NCBI GenBank assembly: GCA_021432635.1
Contig: MU270080.1
Coordinates: 62,001-126,000 of the forward strand
Length of the DNA stretch: 64,000 bases
Source of the DNA: Thozetella sp. PMI_491
Taxonomy: Eukaryota; Ascomycota; Sordariomycetes; Chaetosphaeriales; Chaetosphaeriaceae
Reading direction: 5' to 3'
Shown: one piece after another, positions 46,272 through 58,398 of the stretch
Numbering within the stretch: the stretch's first letter is position 1
Layout of the letters: each line of letters opens with the position of its first letter
The notes under the pieces: model-generated
What the model was told of the DNA's origin: nothing
The model's input: only the letters and a program-made list of their open reading frames with translations
The model's database searches: none
Program-made: the position numbers and the translations under genes

Positions 46272-49200
46272 TTACGCGACGGTGAACGGAACCGTCCATG
46301 CGTTCCACCCATTCGACTTGGCTGGGTTCCCAAATGGGATGAGAGCCGCCACGCGCATAATGTACTTGCCAGGCTTGATCTGCGACCCATCTGCAAGGCC
46401 GCCGAGCCACCAGTAGGTCTGGTCAACCACGTTGACAGACGATCGGTACAAGCCAGTGATGGGGAATGCGGTCGTGTTGGAAGCATAGGCCGCAACGGCG
46501 GGGTCATAGACTAGGGAGCTCGCCGAGTACGCCCAGTATGTTGCGCTGCCTACGTACCCGTTCGCACCAACCACGGGGGGGTATGCCCAATTCTTCTCAG
46601 CCCACGTTGACTCGAAGATCTATGAGGTTGCCAATGTCAGCGGACTAAGCTCCGGAAGAATATGAAGCAATAAAAGCACTTACATCCCAACGCAGCTCGA
46701 CGGCACCCCACAGGGTACGCGAGTAGAGCTTGGGGAAGTCCTGAGCCTTCAGAGACAGGTCAAAGGTAAAGCTAATGCAGTGCGTTAGAGGGCGGCTTCG
46801 GCAAAGCGTGGTCCGATCGGGGATCTTACTTGGAATGAAGGCTTATGTCAAGCTTCTGGACGCCAGAAACGATGTAAGGATATCCAGTAGGGAACTGAGT
46901 CTGCAGAGCAGCATTCAGGTTCGCTCCCAGACCTACTCAGAAGCTACGAGTCAGTGTCAAGAGCAATCGCAGAACACTGTAGAACACGTACCGAGGTATG
47001 GAACGGAGAATGACTCCCCAAGGCTCGAGTTGATCTGGATGTTGCCTCCATACAGCGGCAGGTTCTGCGAGTAGCTAGGAGCGTCGAAGTTGATCCTAGA
47101 GCAGCAGTTAGGACAATGTTGCATCGCAGGGTTTCCTAATCAGCCTCCATCAAGGGCACTCACTTAGCGGTCTTCGTAGCCCCAGCAGACACTTTGAAGG
47201 TGCCCGAAGGCAGGCTCACGCTCGGGACAATCTCGATGGCGGTCAACTCGGTCAGCTTCACGGGCCGCACCTGAGCCGCATTCCAGGTTTCGAATCCAGC
47301 TCCAGGGAGAACAGCAAAAGTGTAGGTAACATCAGACTTGGCATTGTTAGTGATGTCGACCGAGTGGTAGCGCTCGAAGTATCGGGTGTCGTTGAGCTCA
47401 AACTTCGCGTACGACAACGATGTGCTGTAGTTCAGCACCTTAAAAGCGTTGATAAGACCAGTTCCGACCTGAGCTACGGGGGCATTCAGCGGCCCGACTG
47501 CTCCGGTAACGGCGTCGAAATAGGGAACCGAGCTTCCGCTGGACATGAGGCGCATGGTCAGAGCGGTGGCGTTGAAGTTGGGATTGGAGTTACGCCCGCC
47601 GTACTGGCCGATGTAGAGACCAGCCACGCCGGCGATATACGCCGCTGCGAGTTCGGTGCCGGTGTACACGACCCAGTCGTTGGTCGGATAGGTGGTGAAA
47701 ATGTAGCCGCCCGGACCAGCCACGTCAGGCTTGATGCTGAGGTCGTTCAGGGGACCCCAGCTTCCTTCGTAGTTTGGTAGGCCGGCCGCAGCGTCCGGAA
47801 GCCCAACCCAGCGAGGGGTTGAGCCGGTCGAGAATTTGCCAGTAACGTTGCCGCCAGCTGCCCAGGCGTCGATGATGGCCTCTCCTGCCGCGGCCTCGAC
47901 GGTGATCACGAAGCTGCCGATTCGGGACACAGTGGGCGCCTCGATGCCTGGACCGTCGTAGTAGAACATGATGTTTCGCACACCGGCGTTGATGAGGTTC
48001 GTCTGCTTCACGCGAGGAGTGCAGCCACCAAGTCGAACTAGGCCCACAGCCTTGGAGAAGGTGTTGAACAGAGTCGTGTTGACGGTAGTGCAAGCATCAT
48101 CGGTGACGTTCGGGTCCATGGAGAGAGGGACGATCGGGTAACCGTCAAGTGTGTAAGGGAAGGGGTTCAACGTGTAGACATAGCCGATCTCGGCAGTACT
48201 CGAGCTTCCGTCTACGTTGAAGGTCGCCTCGAAGCCAGGAGCAGCGTTGACGTTCGATTCGACCGAGGCAACCGACAGCACCTTGCGGCCAGATGCCACG
48301 TTTCCGGCGAAGTACGGCCCTTCGCTTCCATTGTCACCCATCGACACCACGACAACCACGCCTTCGTCAACGATACGAGACGCTACCGTGGCCCATGCCG
48401 CGTTTGAGTAGCCACCTAGACTGCCCAGGCCGCAGGTAATGACATCGGCCTACCCAGAGATGTAAGTGAGTGCAGGCACGGAATAAGGAAAGATGCACTT
48501 ACACCATCTTCATATGCTTTCAGGAACGCCTCGATTAGAGTGTCCTCGTCGGTTTCGCCCTGTATCCCATGGCTATTAGATACAAATAGGACGCTGTAAT
48601 CATGCTTTGGAAGAGCATACCTGGGCCGTGAAGACTTTGTATGAGTACAGAGACGCCCCAGGGGCCACGCCATAGTACCTTGACAACAGGATTAGCGAAT
48701 CAACGCCAACGTGCAGGATGGAGGGTGTGTGTATACCCATTCGTCTCATCAACTCCAGATATCACACCCGCGATCAAGGTTCCCAGGCCAATGGCATCAA
48801 AGGGGTCATCGTCTGGCACCTTGCGGCAGCCGATGACCGGCCAGCCTGTGACACAAATGTCCTGTCAGTACGAACCTAGTTTGTGAATCGAGCAAAGATG
48901 ATATGCCTACATCCGTCACCAACCAGGTCATAACCACCGGCAATTCTGCAACCTTCGCCAAAGCACCCACCGAACTGTAGAGAATTAGTCCCTTCGCTGG
49001 CATCAAGCTCAAGAATGCAGGGTGGCTTACCGCAGGATGGGTATACTGAACTCCGGTGTCGATGGAGGCGATCTTGGCACCTTTTCCGAAAATACCGGCC
49101 GCGTGGAGCTTGTCAACTCCAGTCATACTGTGTATGGAGTAGTTGGCCGTCGCAGCAGCGCTCGCATACGTCTGAGCCGGCGCATTGAGCGAGAGCTGGA

Positions 49201-49556
49201 TCTTCTTGGACGGCCAGACGGAGGCGGCAGGGCTGATCGCCAGCAAGGAGTCGATGTTTCCATCCTCCGACTCAACACTCACGCCAGTAAAAACAGTCGA
49301 GTCAAAAGTCTTCAAGATAGTTGTCGCCGAGAACGAGGCGAGCTTGGCCTTGAGATCGGCGAGACCGGCCTCCTACAGTAGTACGGTTAGCTATGGCTCG
49401 GGCTTAGCTGTAAAGCAAGCGTGGCAGACTCACGGATGTAGCCTCGATGATGTACCGCTTAGGAGCGATGGTGCTGTCATAGGTAGCGTTCGCCGCGTCC
49501 TGTGCAAGGACGGCACACCCGAAGGTGGCAACGATGGAAGGGATTATGACGCGCAT
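46272..49556 (-). CDS. Subtilisin-family (S8) secreted protein lacking catalytic residues, probable pseudoprotease
   Basis: The signal peptide MRVIIPSIVATFGCAVLAQ starts at 49556 and is followed by an I9-type prodomain (KRYIIEATSEAGLADLKAKL). The subtilase fold is complete over about ten exons: KIASIDTGVQYTHPA keeps the catalytic Asp. The His motif, normally GHGTHVAG, reads GLGTLIAG (Leu codon at 48784-48786). The oxyanion Asn region, normally GNDG, is GDNG (48333-48335). The Ser motif, normally GTSMAAP, is GTELAAAY (Glu codon 47652-47654). A PA-like insert and a C-terminal Fn3-type beta domain (WNAWTVPFTVA) follow, as in fungal minor extracellular (Vpr-like) proteases. No stop or frameshift breaks the exons, so the protein is retained but cannot cleave by the subtilase mechanism. 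It may bind peptides or inhibitors, or act as a decoy; these are guesses. Many N-glycosylation sequons are present. Confidence 0.88.
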
Positions 49557-51446
49557 CTTCCAGAGCCAAGAATACACGGCGCAAGAACCAGGCTCCAAAC
49601 AGCAGGGCGCGAGCTCAGCAAGGACCTATGCCGAGAGATCGTGACACAGGCCAAGAACTGAATGCAGTTATATCCCTTCGCGGGGTGTCCCGGATGGCGT
49701 GGCCGCTCACGAGGGTCCGTCCAAGGCCTTGTCAAGATTGCGATGGACCCAGGCGCAAGAGGCTACCGGTGACGAGCAGATTGCTATCGGCGACATGGGC
49801 CAGCCACCTCACGACACGGACCGAGAAGCGGAGAAGGGCGCGGAACTATCTGGACCTTGTCAGGCTATGGCTGCTATCGTGTCACTTCTCGCATACCTGC
49901 CATTTCAAGTGCGACATGGCCCGCCAGTGTGCCTGTAGTGCCATCTAACGCGTCATTGGGAGGTGCAGGACCTGCCGGACTCATGCTACGCTCGTTATCC
50001 TCCAGCCTATTCGAGCACCAGCTAACCTAGGCCATATGCTGTCTATCACGGGTGCTTCGGGGCCAGCCCCTCGACCCCTTGCTTGCTATACCCAGTTCAA
50101 ACACTAGATAGTGTCCACAATCACACACAGTCAGCTTCAAAGCGTCTGGATTGCGAGTTTGGTGTGTTTGGGCTAATCATGGTGGCCAGGCGGGGGTCTC
50201 CCTTGCCTCAATAGGGCTTCATTCACCCATAGTAGGGAGCTAACGTACCGAGGTTGTCACTACGACTAGCCGATACTTGGCAGATCTCAGGGTACATTTG
50301 TTGCCTAGATCAGGACTGGTTACCCATGGTTCGTCTAGGCATAGTACATATTCTCCTTGGCATCACGACGTCAACCCTAGCCGCTGTGGAGAACGCTTAG
50401 TGGCCGGCTGGGGATGGGCAGTAGAGCGAAGAGCCTCGTCGAGAAGCGAGACGACCACGAGGGGACCACTGCATCTTGAAGGCTACACATATCGATGCGA
50501 CCTTTGCGGTAGGAAAGGTTGAAGAAGGCTTGAAGTAAGCCGGGAGCAAATTCGCAGTAACCTTGGGGAGATTACCGTAGTATCACGCGCTGCCAGCTGC
50601 CCTCCCCTCTTAAACCTATTATTCAATGAGGGGTCCCTGCGTCAAGGCAGTATTTCGGTGTTGCTATCTTTATCTCGCTGATCGCCCGCCAGGATACCTA
50701 GGGAGCTAGGGCGAGGTGCATGGGAGCACCCACGGATCCGGAATAGTCTGGGGTAGTCGGTGACAACGTCTGTAGCTTCCCAGCTTGGTCAGCCTGACCT
50801 CTCTGTCTCGGGGTGCGACGCCGGTGCTGCTAGTAAGATTAATGGGTATCCTAGCCTGTTAATTAAGATGCGAGCTCTCTTTCCGCTCACCTGGCATCCC
50901 TATTATCCGCTATCGGAAGCCGTCGGCACCATATCCGAGAAAGAACATCAAAAGGTCTGCAGTAGCGTGATGGTTACCCTGCCCGGAGAAATACTATATT
51001 TGGCACACCGTGGAGAAGCAGGGGTCTCAGGGGGACATCCCGGTCGAGAAGTGTGCGGCGTAGAGATAACAGCTAGCAACTAGCAATGGCACATCGGCAC
51101 GGACCCGCCATAGCGGCCGCCATGCGCATGCGACGAAGGACAATGATATGGAAGCTCTGCAGGAAAGCTATAGTGGCAATAGAAACCGAGCGGAGACAAC
51201 AAGGGCAGAACATGCCACTGGTCACACTGTACGCTGCTAGCTAGGGCTATAGAATCAATCTTCTGATACAGACACACTAGTCGCATACGAGCTTAGCTAC
51301 TAGTAATTTCACACATAAGGTTAAGAAGCAATGAGCGAAATTGATTGGAGAACTCTAGTATTTTCTATCCATTGTGCTACAGTCCTTCTCTGCCTTGCCT
51401 GGCGGCTCGGTTCAGCCGTATGGCCCACCCTCTATTATCCCTCGCT
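49557..51446. other. Spacer between the two protease-family genes
   Basis: About 1.9 kb with no recognisable gene. Both neighbours are on the minus strand, so it holds the promoter of the subtilase-like gene and the 3' flank of the sedolisin gene. Short frames here have no domains. Confidence 0.5.
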
Positions 51447-53884
51447 CTACGGAAGCTCCAGGAAGAGCTTCAAAAGAGCCGGGTAGTTGGGCGATCTGGT
51501 TCCGTTAGCGCGTTTGCCTCTCAATCAGCATATTCTAGCGTAGTATCACTTACCCGAGGCCAGTCACAGGGTCCCATCCGGCGGTGGCGGGGAAGCCGTC
51601 GCTGTTGCAGTTCGGGTTGGACCCCTCCGTAATGTCGACCAGGACCTGGGGGTTGGCATACTAGAGAGATTACCAGGTTAGCCGACTTGTCACGTCTTTG
51701 CAGAGTTGGGTAAAGGAGGAGGGAGATCATTACCAGGGTAGGGTTAATGAAGCCAACTGGGCCTTTGCCGATGGCGATTCGTTCTTCGTTCAGTCGGGTG
51801 ATAATGGCCGCCCAGACGGGAGCCGCCAGGGAGGTGCCACCCACGAGATACAAGTTATCATCGTAGGCAGTCACGAAACGGTCACCGATGGCCGAGACAT
51901 CAGGATATCCTCGTCCGTTGATGTTGAACACGCCGCTAGTGATGTCGGAGAAGTTTCCAGTCCAGTTGGTGTAGCCGGTGAACGGGAGGTCTGCGGTGTC
52001 GAGGTACGTCTGGACGGCGTCGTTCTGCCACTCGGCCCTGGCGAAATAGTTGGAGAAGCCACCTCCAGACGGGAAACGCGAGGTGGCCACCTCGTTGAGC
52101 TTGCAGGCCGGAGCTCCCGCGGTGGTGTAGGGGTCAAACTGCGTAGAGCCCACGGCCAGGACGTAAGGGCATGTAGCATCGTCCTGCGGGTAGAAGATGT
52201 CGCCGGGGCATCCGGAAGCGTACCCTCCGTCGCCAGGGAAGCCGCCGACACCGTAGTCACCCGAAGATATCACGACGGTGGTTCCCTGGAGACCGAGCTT
52301 CATGATCTCGCTGCACTGGCGCTCCAGATAGTACGCGGGCATGTCAGACTCGCCACCTCCGTAAGAGATGGAAATGACGTTGGTTGGCTCATAGACGCCG
52401 CACTGGCGCTCGCCGGTGTAGCCATACTTATCTGGGTACACAGGGTCCTTGCATGCAGCGTCAGTGCAGTCACCGGTCTCGCCGTAGGCGCTGTAGGTGC
52501 AGTAGCTGCCGTCAATAGCGTCGTAAAAAGCTGCAAGAGATGGCGTCAGCGCTGCGGATGGTTTGAGCCGGGGGTGAGTAGGGCTGGCCTACTGTTCCAG
52601 AAGCCAATCCAGGGAGTGTTGCCCTGGGTCTGGCTGATCTCGTAGTACTGGTCATCCGTCTGAAACAGGATCGTCTGCTGAGGCCAGACGAGAGGCATGG
52701 CGGCCTGGAAATCCAGAGCCGCCTCCACACCGTTCTCGCTCGAAATCAACGCAGCGCCAATGGCACCATCGATCAGCTTCTCAACAGGGTATGTGCCAAC
52801 AGGAATTTCGCTGAAATACAATGGTCAGCATGAGAATCCGGGCTAGCTAAACTTTGCACGTACGGATAGAGGATTTGCCAGTAGTTGTCCATGTCCTGGG
52901 TCCAGTAGTGTTGGTTCAAGCTCTCAAAGACGCCGAGCTCGTTTCCGGGGGCCGCAAGCTTGCCCTTGGGAATTCTGTACTGGTCTGCAATGTCTTAGAA
53001 CTCGCTCTGCATATGATTTCTCCGGATCACCTACTGCGGATGCACACTTGGCTGACGTAGACGTCGCATACGCTGCTGTTGAAAGGAGACTCCCCACTGG
53101 CGGATTGCTTCATGGCCTCTGGGATCTCCATGATGCCGGTGTTGGATGGCACCACAGCCCTCTTCTCCACCAGGGACTCCTGGCCGCGGCGTTTCAGCTT
53201 GGCGACCTCGGTTGGGTCACGCCGGAGGCGGATGCCGGGCGTGATATAATCAACATGCTCGGCAATGTGGGCGGGAAGATGGTACTCTTCAGAAGCGAGC
53301 CCTTTCGAGCCAGTCTGGGTGTGCTCATAAAAGTAGAAATCGGTGTACAAGATCCCCTCTACTTCAGATGCTTGGGCATCAAACTGAACCCACTGGTGAA
53401 GGTGTTAGCGAGTCTGCCTGTCTAAGACTGGCAGTCATGAAGATGTACCTGTTTGTTGGCAGAGTGGGAGATGCGATCCGCAGAGATGCCGGACTCCGTG
53501 AGCCAGCTAATGATGGACTCGACGCGGGAGGACTCCGGGGCAAAGAAGTCGATGACCTCATGAGCCGTCATGTACTTGCCATAGTTGGGCGACAGGGGGT
53601 TGGAGCTGCTTGATGGTGAGCCATGTGGGAGCTAAGTAGTGCGCAGTGCATCATGCTCACATTTCCATCAGTCGGTCGTGCCCAGCTTGCAGGTTGCGCT
53701 GCTTGAGTCCGATACGCATGGGCAGCAGAGCCTCAGCGTGGACCTTCTCTCCCCGGGACCAGTGATTGGCCCAGCTCTCAGGCTGGCGCTCATGGAGCAC
53801 ATGAGACCGCGGGACGACCCGCTGGGCAGAGGCACCAGCCAGAACGCCTCCCGCGAGGAGGATGGAAAGATGACGGAGCAACAT
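51447..53884 (-). CDS. Sedolisin (S53, tripeptidyl-peptidase-like) secreted serine-carboxyl protease
   Basis: The start MLLRHLSILLAGGVLAGASAQ is a signal peptide; an S53 prodomain follows (NYGKYMTAHEVIDFFAP, ESIISWLTESGI). The catalytic domain shows the Glu/Asp pair in GVEAALDFQAAMP, the oxyanion Asp in SSGDYGVGG, and the nucleophile in GGTSLAAPVW. The C-terminal calcium site is IN-PTLYANPQVLVDIT, then GF-PATAGWDPVTGLGSPNYPALLKLF, ending at a TAG (51447-51449). The last intron donor is GG|GTAAGT, and removing it restores GLGSPNYP. Around seven exons are needed. Fungal sedolisins release tripeptides from protein N-termini at acidic pH for nutrition. All expected catalytic residues are present, in contrast to the neighbouring subtilase-like gene. 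Confidence 0.92.
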
Positions 53885-56094
53885 GTTTCTGATTTGCCAG
53901 AGCCTGCAGAGCTCCAAAAGACTGTCCGATCGAACGAGCAGAGCCAAGAACACGTTGGAGGGGCGCGTAGGGGCGGTCTGGTTGTCAGGCACGAGGAAGC
54001 TTGGTTCGGTATATAGTGAGCCGTCGCAATGCAACACGCCCAGCCCCTAGCGCTCTCCATCCGTAGACGGTTAATCGTCCCCGTATCTTGGCTCGCTCGC
54101 CGCGCGGTGGGCTTCGCGGCATACCGGCGCCTTCCAAGCCCTTAGTCCCTAGCCAAGCTCATTTGGCAGGTGAGATCTACGATGCCAAGGGTTATTCCAT
54201 ACAGCACCCCACCGGTGCCAATTGTAGTCTGGATATGGCCTCTTAGCGAGTACTCTGTTTGTATGGGTACTTATCAGTACCTCTCGGGGAGTGCAGTGAT
54301 GGCAATTCCCGACCAGCAACCCCTCTTCCCCCTCCGCGTATAGCCTCGTGCTAGCGAACAGTGATGCATACAGTCGCCCATAGAACTTCCTATTCCGCCG
54401 TGCCTGACGTTGCGGGGCAGGTCATGGCATGCGAAAAGACCAAAAACAAGACACCAGGGTTCTCCCAGCCACCAGGCGGTCTGGGCTCGAGGAAGCTTCT
54501 CTCAACCTTACTATGTGAGGTGTGGGTGGTACCTTGCGCTATTCTCTGTTGAGACGGCATGCAACAGGGATCGAGACCGCACGGGGGGGGGCCAATCCAG
54601 GGTACTATGGTCGAGATAAGCGGCCAGCCCCCCCGCATTCAATTTCCTTTCCCTAGTGGCATTTAGCACTTAGCTACAGGTCATTATAGGTAGCTGATGT
54701 CGCTTATTCGGCCCAACTCCTGGGCCCAACAAGGAAGGTCAGAAGCGGGAGCCCTGGAAGTAGAATCCACAGCCATGTTCCGAGTCCCGACAGCAATGGG
54801 ATTAAAATGGTCTAAATTAAGACCATATTTTTCCGATATGAGCTACCGCTGCGTCCTAGTGAGCTAGATGGCGACATATTCACCTCTTCACCTTCTTCTT
54901 GCGTGCGACCGGCTCGTGGCTAGTGATATAGCGTTGTCTGCGAAACTTGCCCTTGTAGCTATATTGAGCGAGCACGTCCAAAGGCCACAGACAAGGCTTG
55001 CTGGTTGATAGACCACGGTTCCGGCGTCGGCCGGACGGTCGAGGGGCCTGGTCCGCTATGATCCGAAGCAACCGCGCAATCGCCGAGAAACGCTGGACCT
55101 GAAGCTAGAAGCGGAGGGGAAGAAATGGGTCTATTTCCGCCTACTACACGAAAAGTCGACCTGTTTCCCTCTCCATGGGTAACCTCCGCGGTCTGAGGCC
55201 TGATGGCTCTCCCTCCCGCTCTCTGGCTCTCTCTCGTGCCTGGGGTCTACCAAAGCATGAGAGAATTACCTCTGAAGGTCTCTCTTCAATGTGCGCATCA
55301 TTTTCGCTTTATGGCCATGCATTCACAAGTTCCCAGAATTTTCTCGGGTTTTCTGCGCACCTTGTTGGCTCCCTCGTATTCTACCTCGCGGCGTTGGGTG
55401 CCGACACGCGGTCCAATGCCCGGGCCGAGAGTCATACCCCATTTTCCGCCTAGATGGGCCGAAAGGAGTATAATACTCGCATCTTCGACAGCTCAGTATA
55501 GGTAGCCCATGGTAACTATATGGCACAAGTCTTGGAAGGCATTAGCCAAGCCATTCCCACACTGAGTTTTTACCCCGTCTCTCCCATTCCATCTGGAGGC
55601 CCTTTAATACAGTAGATGCAAGTTGCGCACGTACCAGTGGGAACCTCTATCGCCTGTTAGAACATTCTAGGCAAATTTCTTAGGCTTCCGCAAAGGTCTG
55701 CTTGCGCAGCAAGCCTCAGCACGTAGGAGGAGAAAGCGTGGCATTGGACAGATTTCGGTCTGCATGCCAGCTTTCGGCGCTCATAGATGCCCCTAGATGC
55801 CCCTTTCAAACTAATTGATTGGCTTTGGAAAGCTTCAATGATTCATTTCCTATGCATTTCAGAAGATTGTCTTGTTTCTGGACTCTTCGTGCAGACGCAG
55901 TCCTCGGCGTGTGGGCTCGGAGCTTGACTTCGCTGAAGCACTTAAGTACCGGCGAATGGGAGGAGCGGATTTAGTTACCTCGACCCACCAAGGTGGGCCA
56001 TTGGCCAATCAGCGGGTGTTTTTACAGAACATCGAACGTCAGAGTGGGGCCACGTTCTAGCATCTTCCAGTAGGATCGAAGGCGAAGCCATTCC

Positions 56095-56102
56095 GAACGT
56101 TC
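56095..56102. promoter_or_regulatory. Two-unit heat-shock element (GAACGTTC)
   Basis: Inverted GAA-NN-TTC units, 315 bases before the hsp30 start. Weaker than the three-unit element at 56223. Confidence 0.35.
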
Positions 56103-56156
56103 TGGATGCATCCCGTCGGCGGCGCACCAAGGCATCCATGATTCCACCGTGCCCCG

Positions 56157-56164
56157 GAAGCTTC
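56157..56164. promoter_or_regulatory. Two-unit heat-shock element (GAAGCTTC)
   Basis: Inverted GAA-NN-TTC units, 253 bases before the hsp30 start, between the other two elements. Confidence 0.4.
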
Positions 56165-56222
56165 GACAATATTCGAACATGGCACGACAATGACGGCAAC
56201 GACTTTCTCACGGAAAACGGAC

Positions 56223-56235
56223 GAAGATTCGGGAA
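56223..56235 (+). promoter_or_regulatory. Perfect three-unit heat-shock element
   Basis: GAAGATTCGGGAA fits GAA-NN-TTC-NN-GAA exactly, the binding site of trimeric Hsf1. It lies 182 bases upstream of the hsp30 start, and a TATAATA box stands at about 56271. Spacing and position fit a heat-inducible promoter. Confidence 0.75.
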
Positions 56236-56416
56236 AGATGGCGCAACTACCAGCTCAGCACGCCATTGCCTATAATACAGCGTCTCGGTTCCCTCGTCGA
56301 GCAACTCAGAAACTCTCCAGATCAGACAACAGCAACAATCACTTCTCTGCACTCTCACAATAACAAAGACAACGCTTAAATCTAAAGCATTCACAACCCC
56401 GAAACACATCAACAAG

Positions 56417-57094
56417 ATGGCTTTCTTCACCCGCAACCTCGGCTCTGACGCTTCCTTCCACCCCCTCTTCCGCCTGCTCGACGACTACGAGAGCTATTCC
56501 CGCCAGGGACAGGGCAACCGCTCCCACAAGAGCCACCTCCCCACCTTCCAGCCCAAATTCGACGTGCGAGAGCTTCAGGACGCCTATGAGCTGCACGGCG
56601 AGCTCCCGGGCATCAACAAGGAGGATCTGAGCATCGAATTCAGCGACGCCCACACTCTGCACATCCGCGGCCGCGTGGAGCGCTCTTACACCTCCGGTAC
56701 TCCGCCTGCTGGACTCCTGCAGGACAGCAACAAAAACAGCGGCGCCATCACCGAATCCGGCGAGGAGCCTAAGCCCGCCTCCACCAATGACCACAAAGCC
56801 AGGGTGGAGGACGAGAACCCCACCACTGAGACCGCCACCGGGGCACCTGCGACCGAGACGGCCGTGGCCGAAAAGAACTCCCAGGAACAGAGCGTGAGCA
56901 AGCCGGCCACCCCAGCTGACAACTCCAAGTACTGGGTCTCGGAGCGCAGCATTGGCGAATTTAACCGCGCCTTCACCTTCCCCGGCCAAATCCAGCAGGA
57001 TGCCGTCAGTGCCGGTCTCAAGGACGGCATCCTAACCGTCCGCGTCCCGAAGGCTCCCAAGAACGACCCCCGACGACGCATCCAGATCAACTAA
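56417..57094 (+). CDS. hsp30: Small heat-shock protein Hsp30/Hsp20 family
   Basis: An intronless frame of 225 residues. The N-terminus MAFFTRNLGSDASFHPLFRLLDDYE is typical of fungal Hsp30. The alpha-crystallin domain begins at about residue 52 (FDVRELQDAYELHGELPGINKEDLSIEF, then LHIRGRVERSY) and is interrupted by about 80 residues rich in Glu, Thr, Ala and Pro before it resumes (YWVSERSIGEFNRAFTFPG, AGLKDGILTVRVPK). The split domain is a known feature of filamentous fungal Hsp30. The C-terminal RRIQIN supplies an I-x-I-type motif for oligomer contacts. It is an ATP-independent chaperone holding unfolded proteins after heat stress. Absence of introns is usual for strongly heat-induced genes, and three heat-shock elements lie upstream. 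Confidence 0.95.
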   Translation: MAFFTRNLGSDASFHPLFRLLDDYESYSRQGQGNRSHKSHLPTFQPKFDVRELQDAYELHGELPGINKEDLSIEFSDAHTLHIRGRVERSYTSGTPPAGLLQDSNKNSGAITESGEEPKPASTNDHKARVEDENPTTETATGAPATETAVAEKNSQEQSVSKPATPADNSKYWVSERSIGEFNRAFTFPGQIQQDAVSAGLKDGILTVRVPKAPKNDPRRRIQIN

Positions 57095-57346
57095 GCAGCT
57101 TGTTACGATAACGAATCATTGTTGAGAGGCGTTCCAGGGAGGATAACAAATGCATAGCGTCGGAGAGAAACAGACTGTTTCAGTGATATGATAGTTTGAG
57201 CTAACTACATAATACTTGTGCAATAAACCACATTCATTCCAAATGCTCCATATCTGCCAAGTGAATCCCATCATGTGCTGAATATTGCGAATCGGCCAGC
57301 TGTCAGGAGCTAGAACGTAGAAGAAAGTGGCTAGTCGATAGGGGGC

Positions 57347-58027
57347 CTACTGGCCAGTACTGTTCTGCCTCCGTGCGATTTCATCAGTTAGAATGGACTG
57401 ATCAAACCACACTTTGGCCTGGTACCACTGCTTGCCGTTGGTTCCTTGCCCCGGAATCTGGGCTGGCCCCAGGAGGAAGTTGATTGACCGTCGCACGGGA
57501 ATCCCCGGTCCGTCCAATGGCGGCGCGAGGTAGAAGACTAGGTCGTGCTCATTGAATACCCATGTGCAAGCGTTACCGCAGGCTTGGTTTACTGCATCTT
57601 GGGCATTGTCGGAGCCCTCAGAACCGAGGCCTGGGGTCGACGTATACGGCACCACGCGACTCACGTGGTTGTTGATGACAATCTTGTCGAGGATGCTGAA
57701 AAGGTCGCGACTGAATTGAGCGATGTTCGGCCCCCCAACAATCACCTTTCCGTCGGTGTTGTAGAAGGTACAGTTCAGGGCATAGAAATCGGGGTATTCT
57801 TGGTCGAGATTCAGGCTTTGAACGGCGCCAATATACTTCTCGAAGAAATCGAGAGCTGGGATCGCCCGGGTAGTCTCGTCAAAAGGGCCGGTATGGGTCA
57901 CGATAGTTGCAAGGCTCTCTGAAGTGCTTGATGGGATCACAGGGACAGGTGTGATGGTTCCCTGTCCGAGCACCGATGGGAGCGCGAGAGGTAAGATACT
58001 GACCACTGCTAGAAGACGGAAAGCCAT
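57347..58027 (-). CDS. Small secreted protein, SnoaL/NTF2-like in outline, function unknown
   Basis: The start is the ATG of MAFRLLAVVSILPLALPSVLG, a clear signal peptide; the open frame upstream has no ATG. The mature protein of about 200 residues begins with a Thr/Ser/Pro segment and continues with alternating helices and strands (ALDFFEKYIGAVQSLNL, FYALNCTFYNTDGKVIVGGPNI, QFSRDLFSILDKIV, KQWYQAKVWFDQSILTDEI). Cysteines at CTF, ACGNAC could form two disulphides. Similar secreted proteins are common in plant-associated Pezizomycotina, but I recognise no characterised member. The layout of a cone-shaped alpha-beta fold is my guess. There is no intron. Confidence 0.75.
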   Translation of the reverse strand: MAFRLLAVVSILPLALPSVLGQGTITPVPVIPSSTSESLATIVTHTGPFDETTRAIPALDFFEKYIGAVQSLNLDQEYPDFYALNCTFYNTDGKVIVGGPNIAQFSRDLFSILDKIVINNHVSRVVPYTSTPGLGSEGSDNAQDAVNQACGNACTWVFNEHDLVFYLAPPLDGPGIPVRRSINFLLGPAQIPGQGTNGKQWYQAKVWFDQSILTDEIARRQNSTGQ

Positions 58028-58398
58028 TATTGAAGCTGTAGACCTTGAGTTTGTTGTATGTGAAGCCAAGTTGCTCTCTACGGGATTCTCTATGGGAGTG
58101 GATGAGCATGGTATATATACATGGTTTGGTCACCTAAGATATGTTGAGCTTCTTTCAGTTCCCATAACAACTTTGATATGCCGGAAGAGCGTTGGTAAAT
58201 CTTACGACGTAGTTGATGATATTGGATTATATGATCACTCCGACCTTGCGGAAGGTAGGCAATTATACTTGACACCGAAATGTCCGGATTGCACCTGAGC
58301 TGACCAAGTTTCACACCAAAAAAAAAAAAATACACAGCGTAGGCCTAGTCACCACGTACGGTCCTCTCTTGGGTGAGGGGTGGAGAAGATTTACAGCA
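58028..58398. other. Spacer containing a poly-A run
   Basis: A run of 13 A lies at 58318-58330. Otherwise this is promoter of the small secreted protein gene and 3' flank of the P450 gene. Confidence 0.5.

Larger units (their letters stand above)
53885..56416. other. Divergent spacer between sedolisin and hsp30
   Basis: About 2.5 kb without a recognisable gene. The right end (from 56090) is the heat-shock promoter described separately. Several frames at 55175-55505 are open together in one direction but have no domain. Confidence 0.5.
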
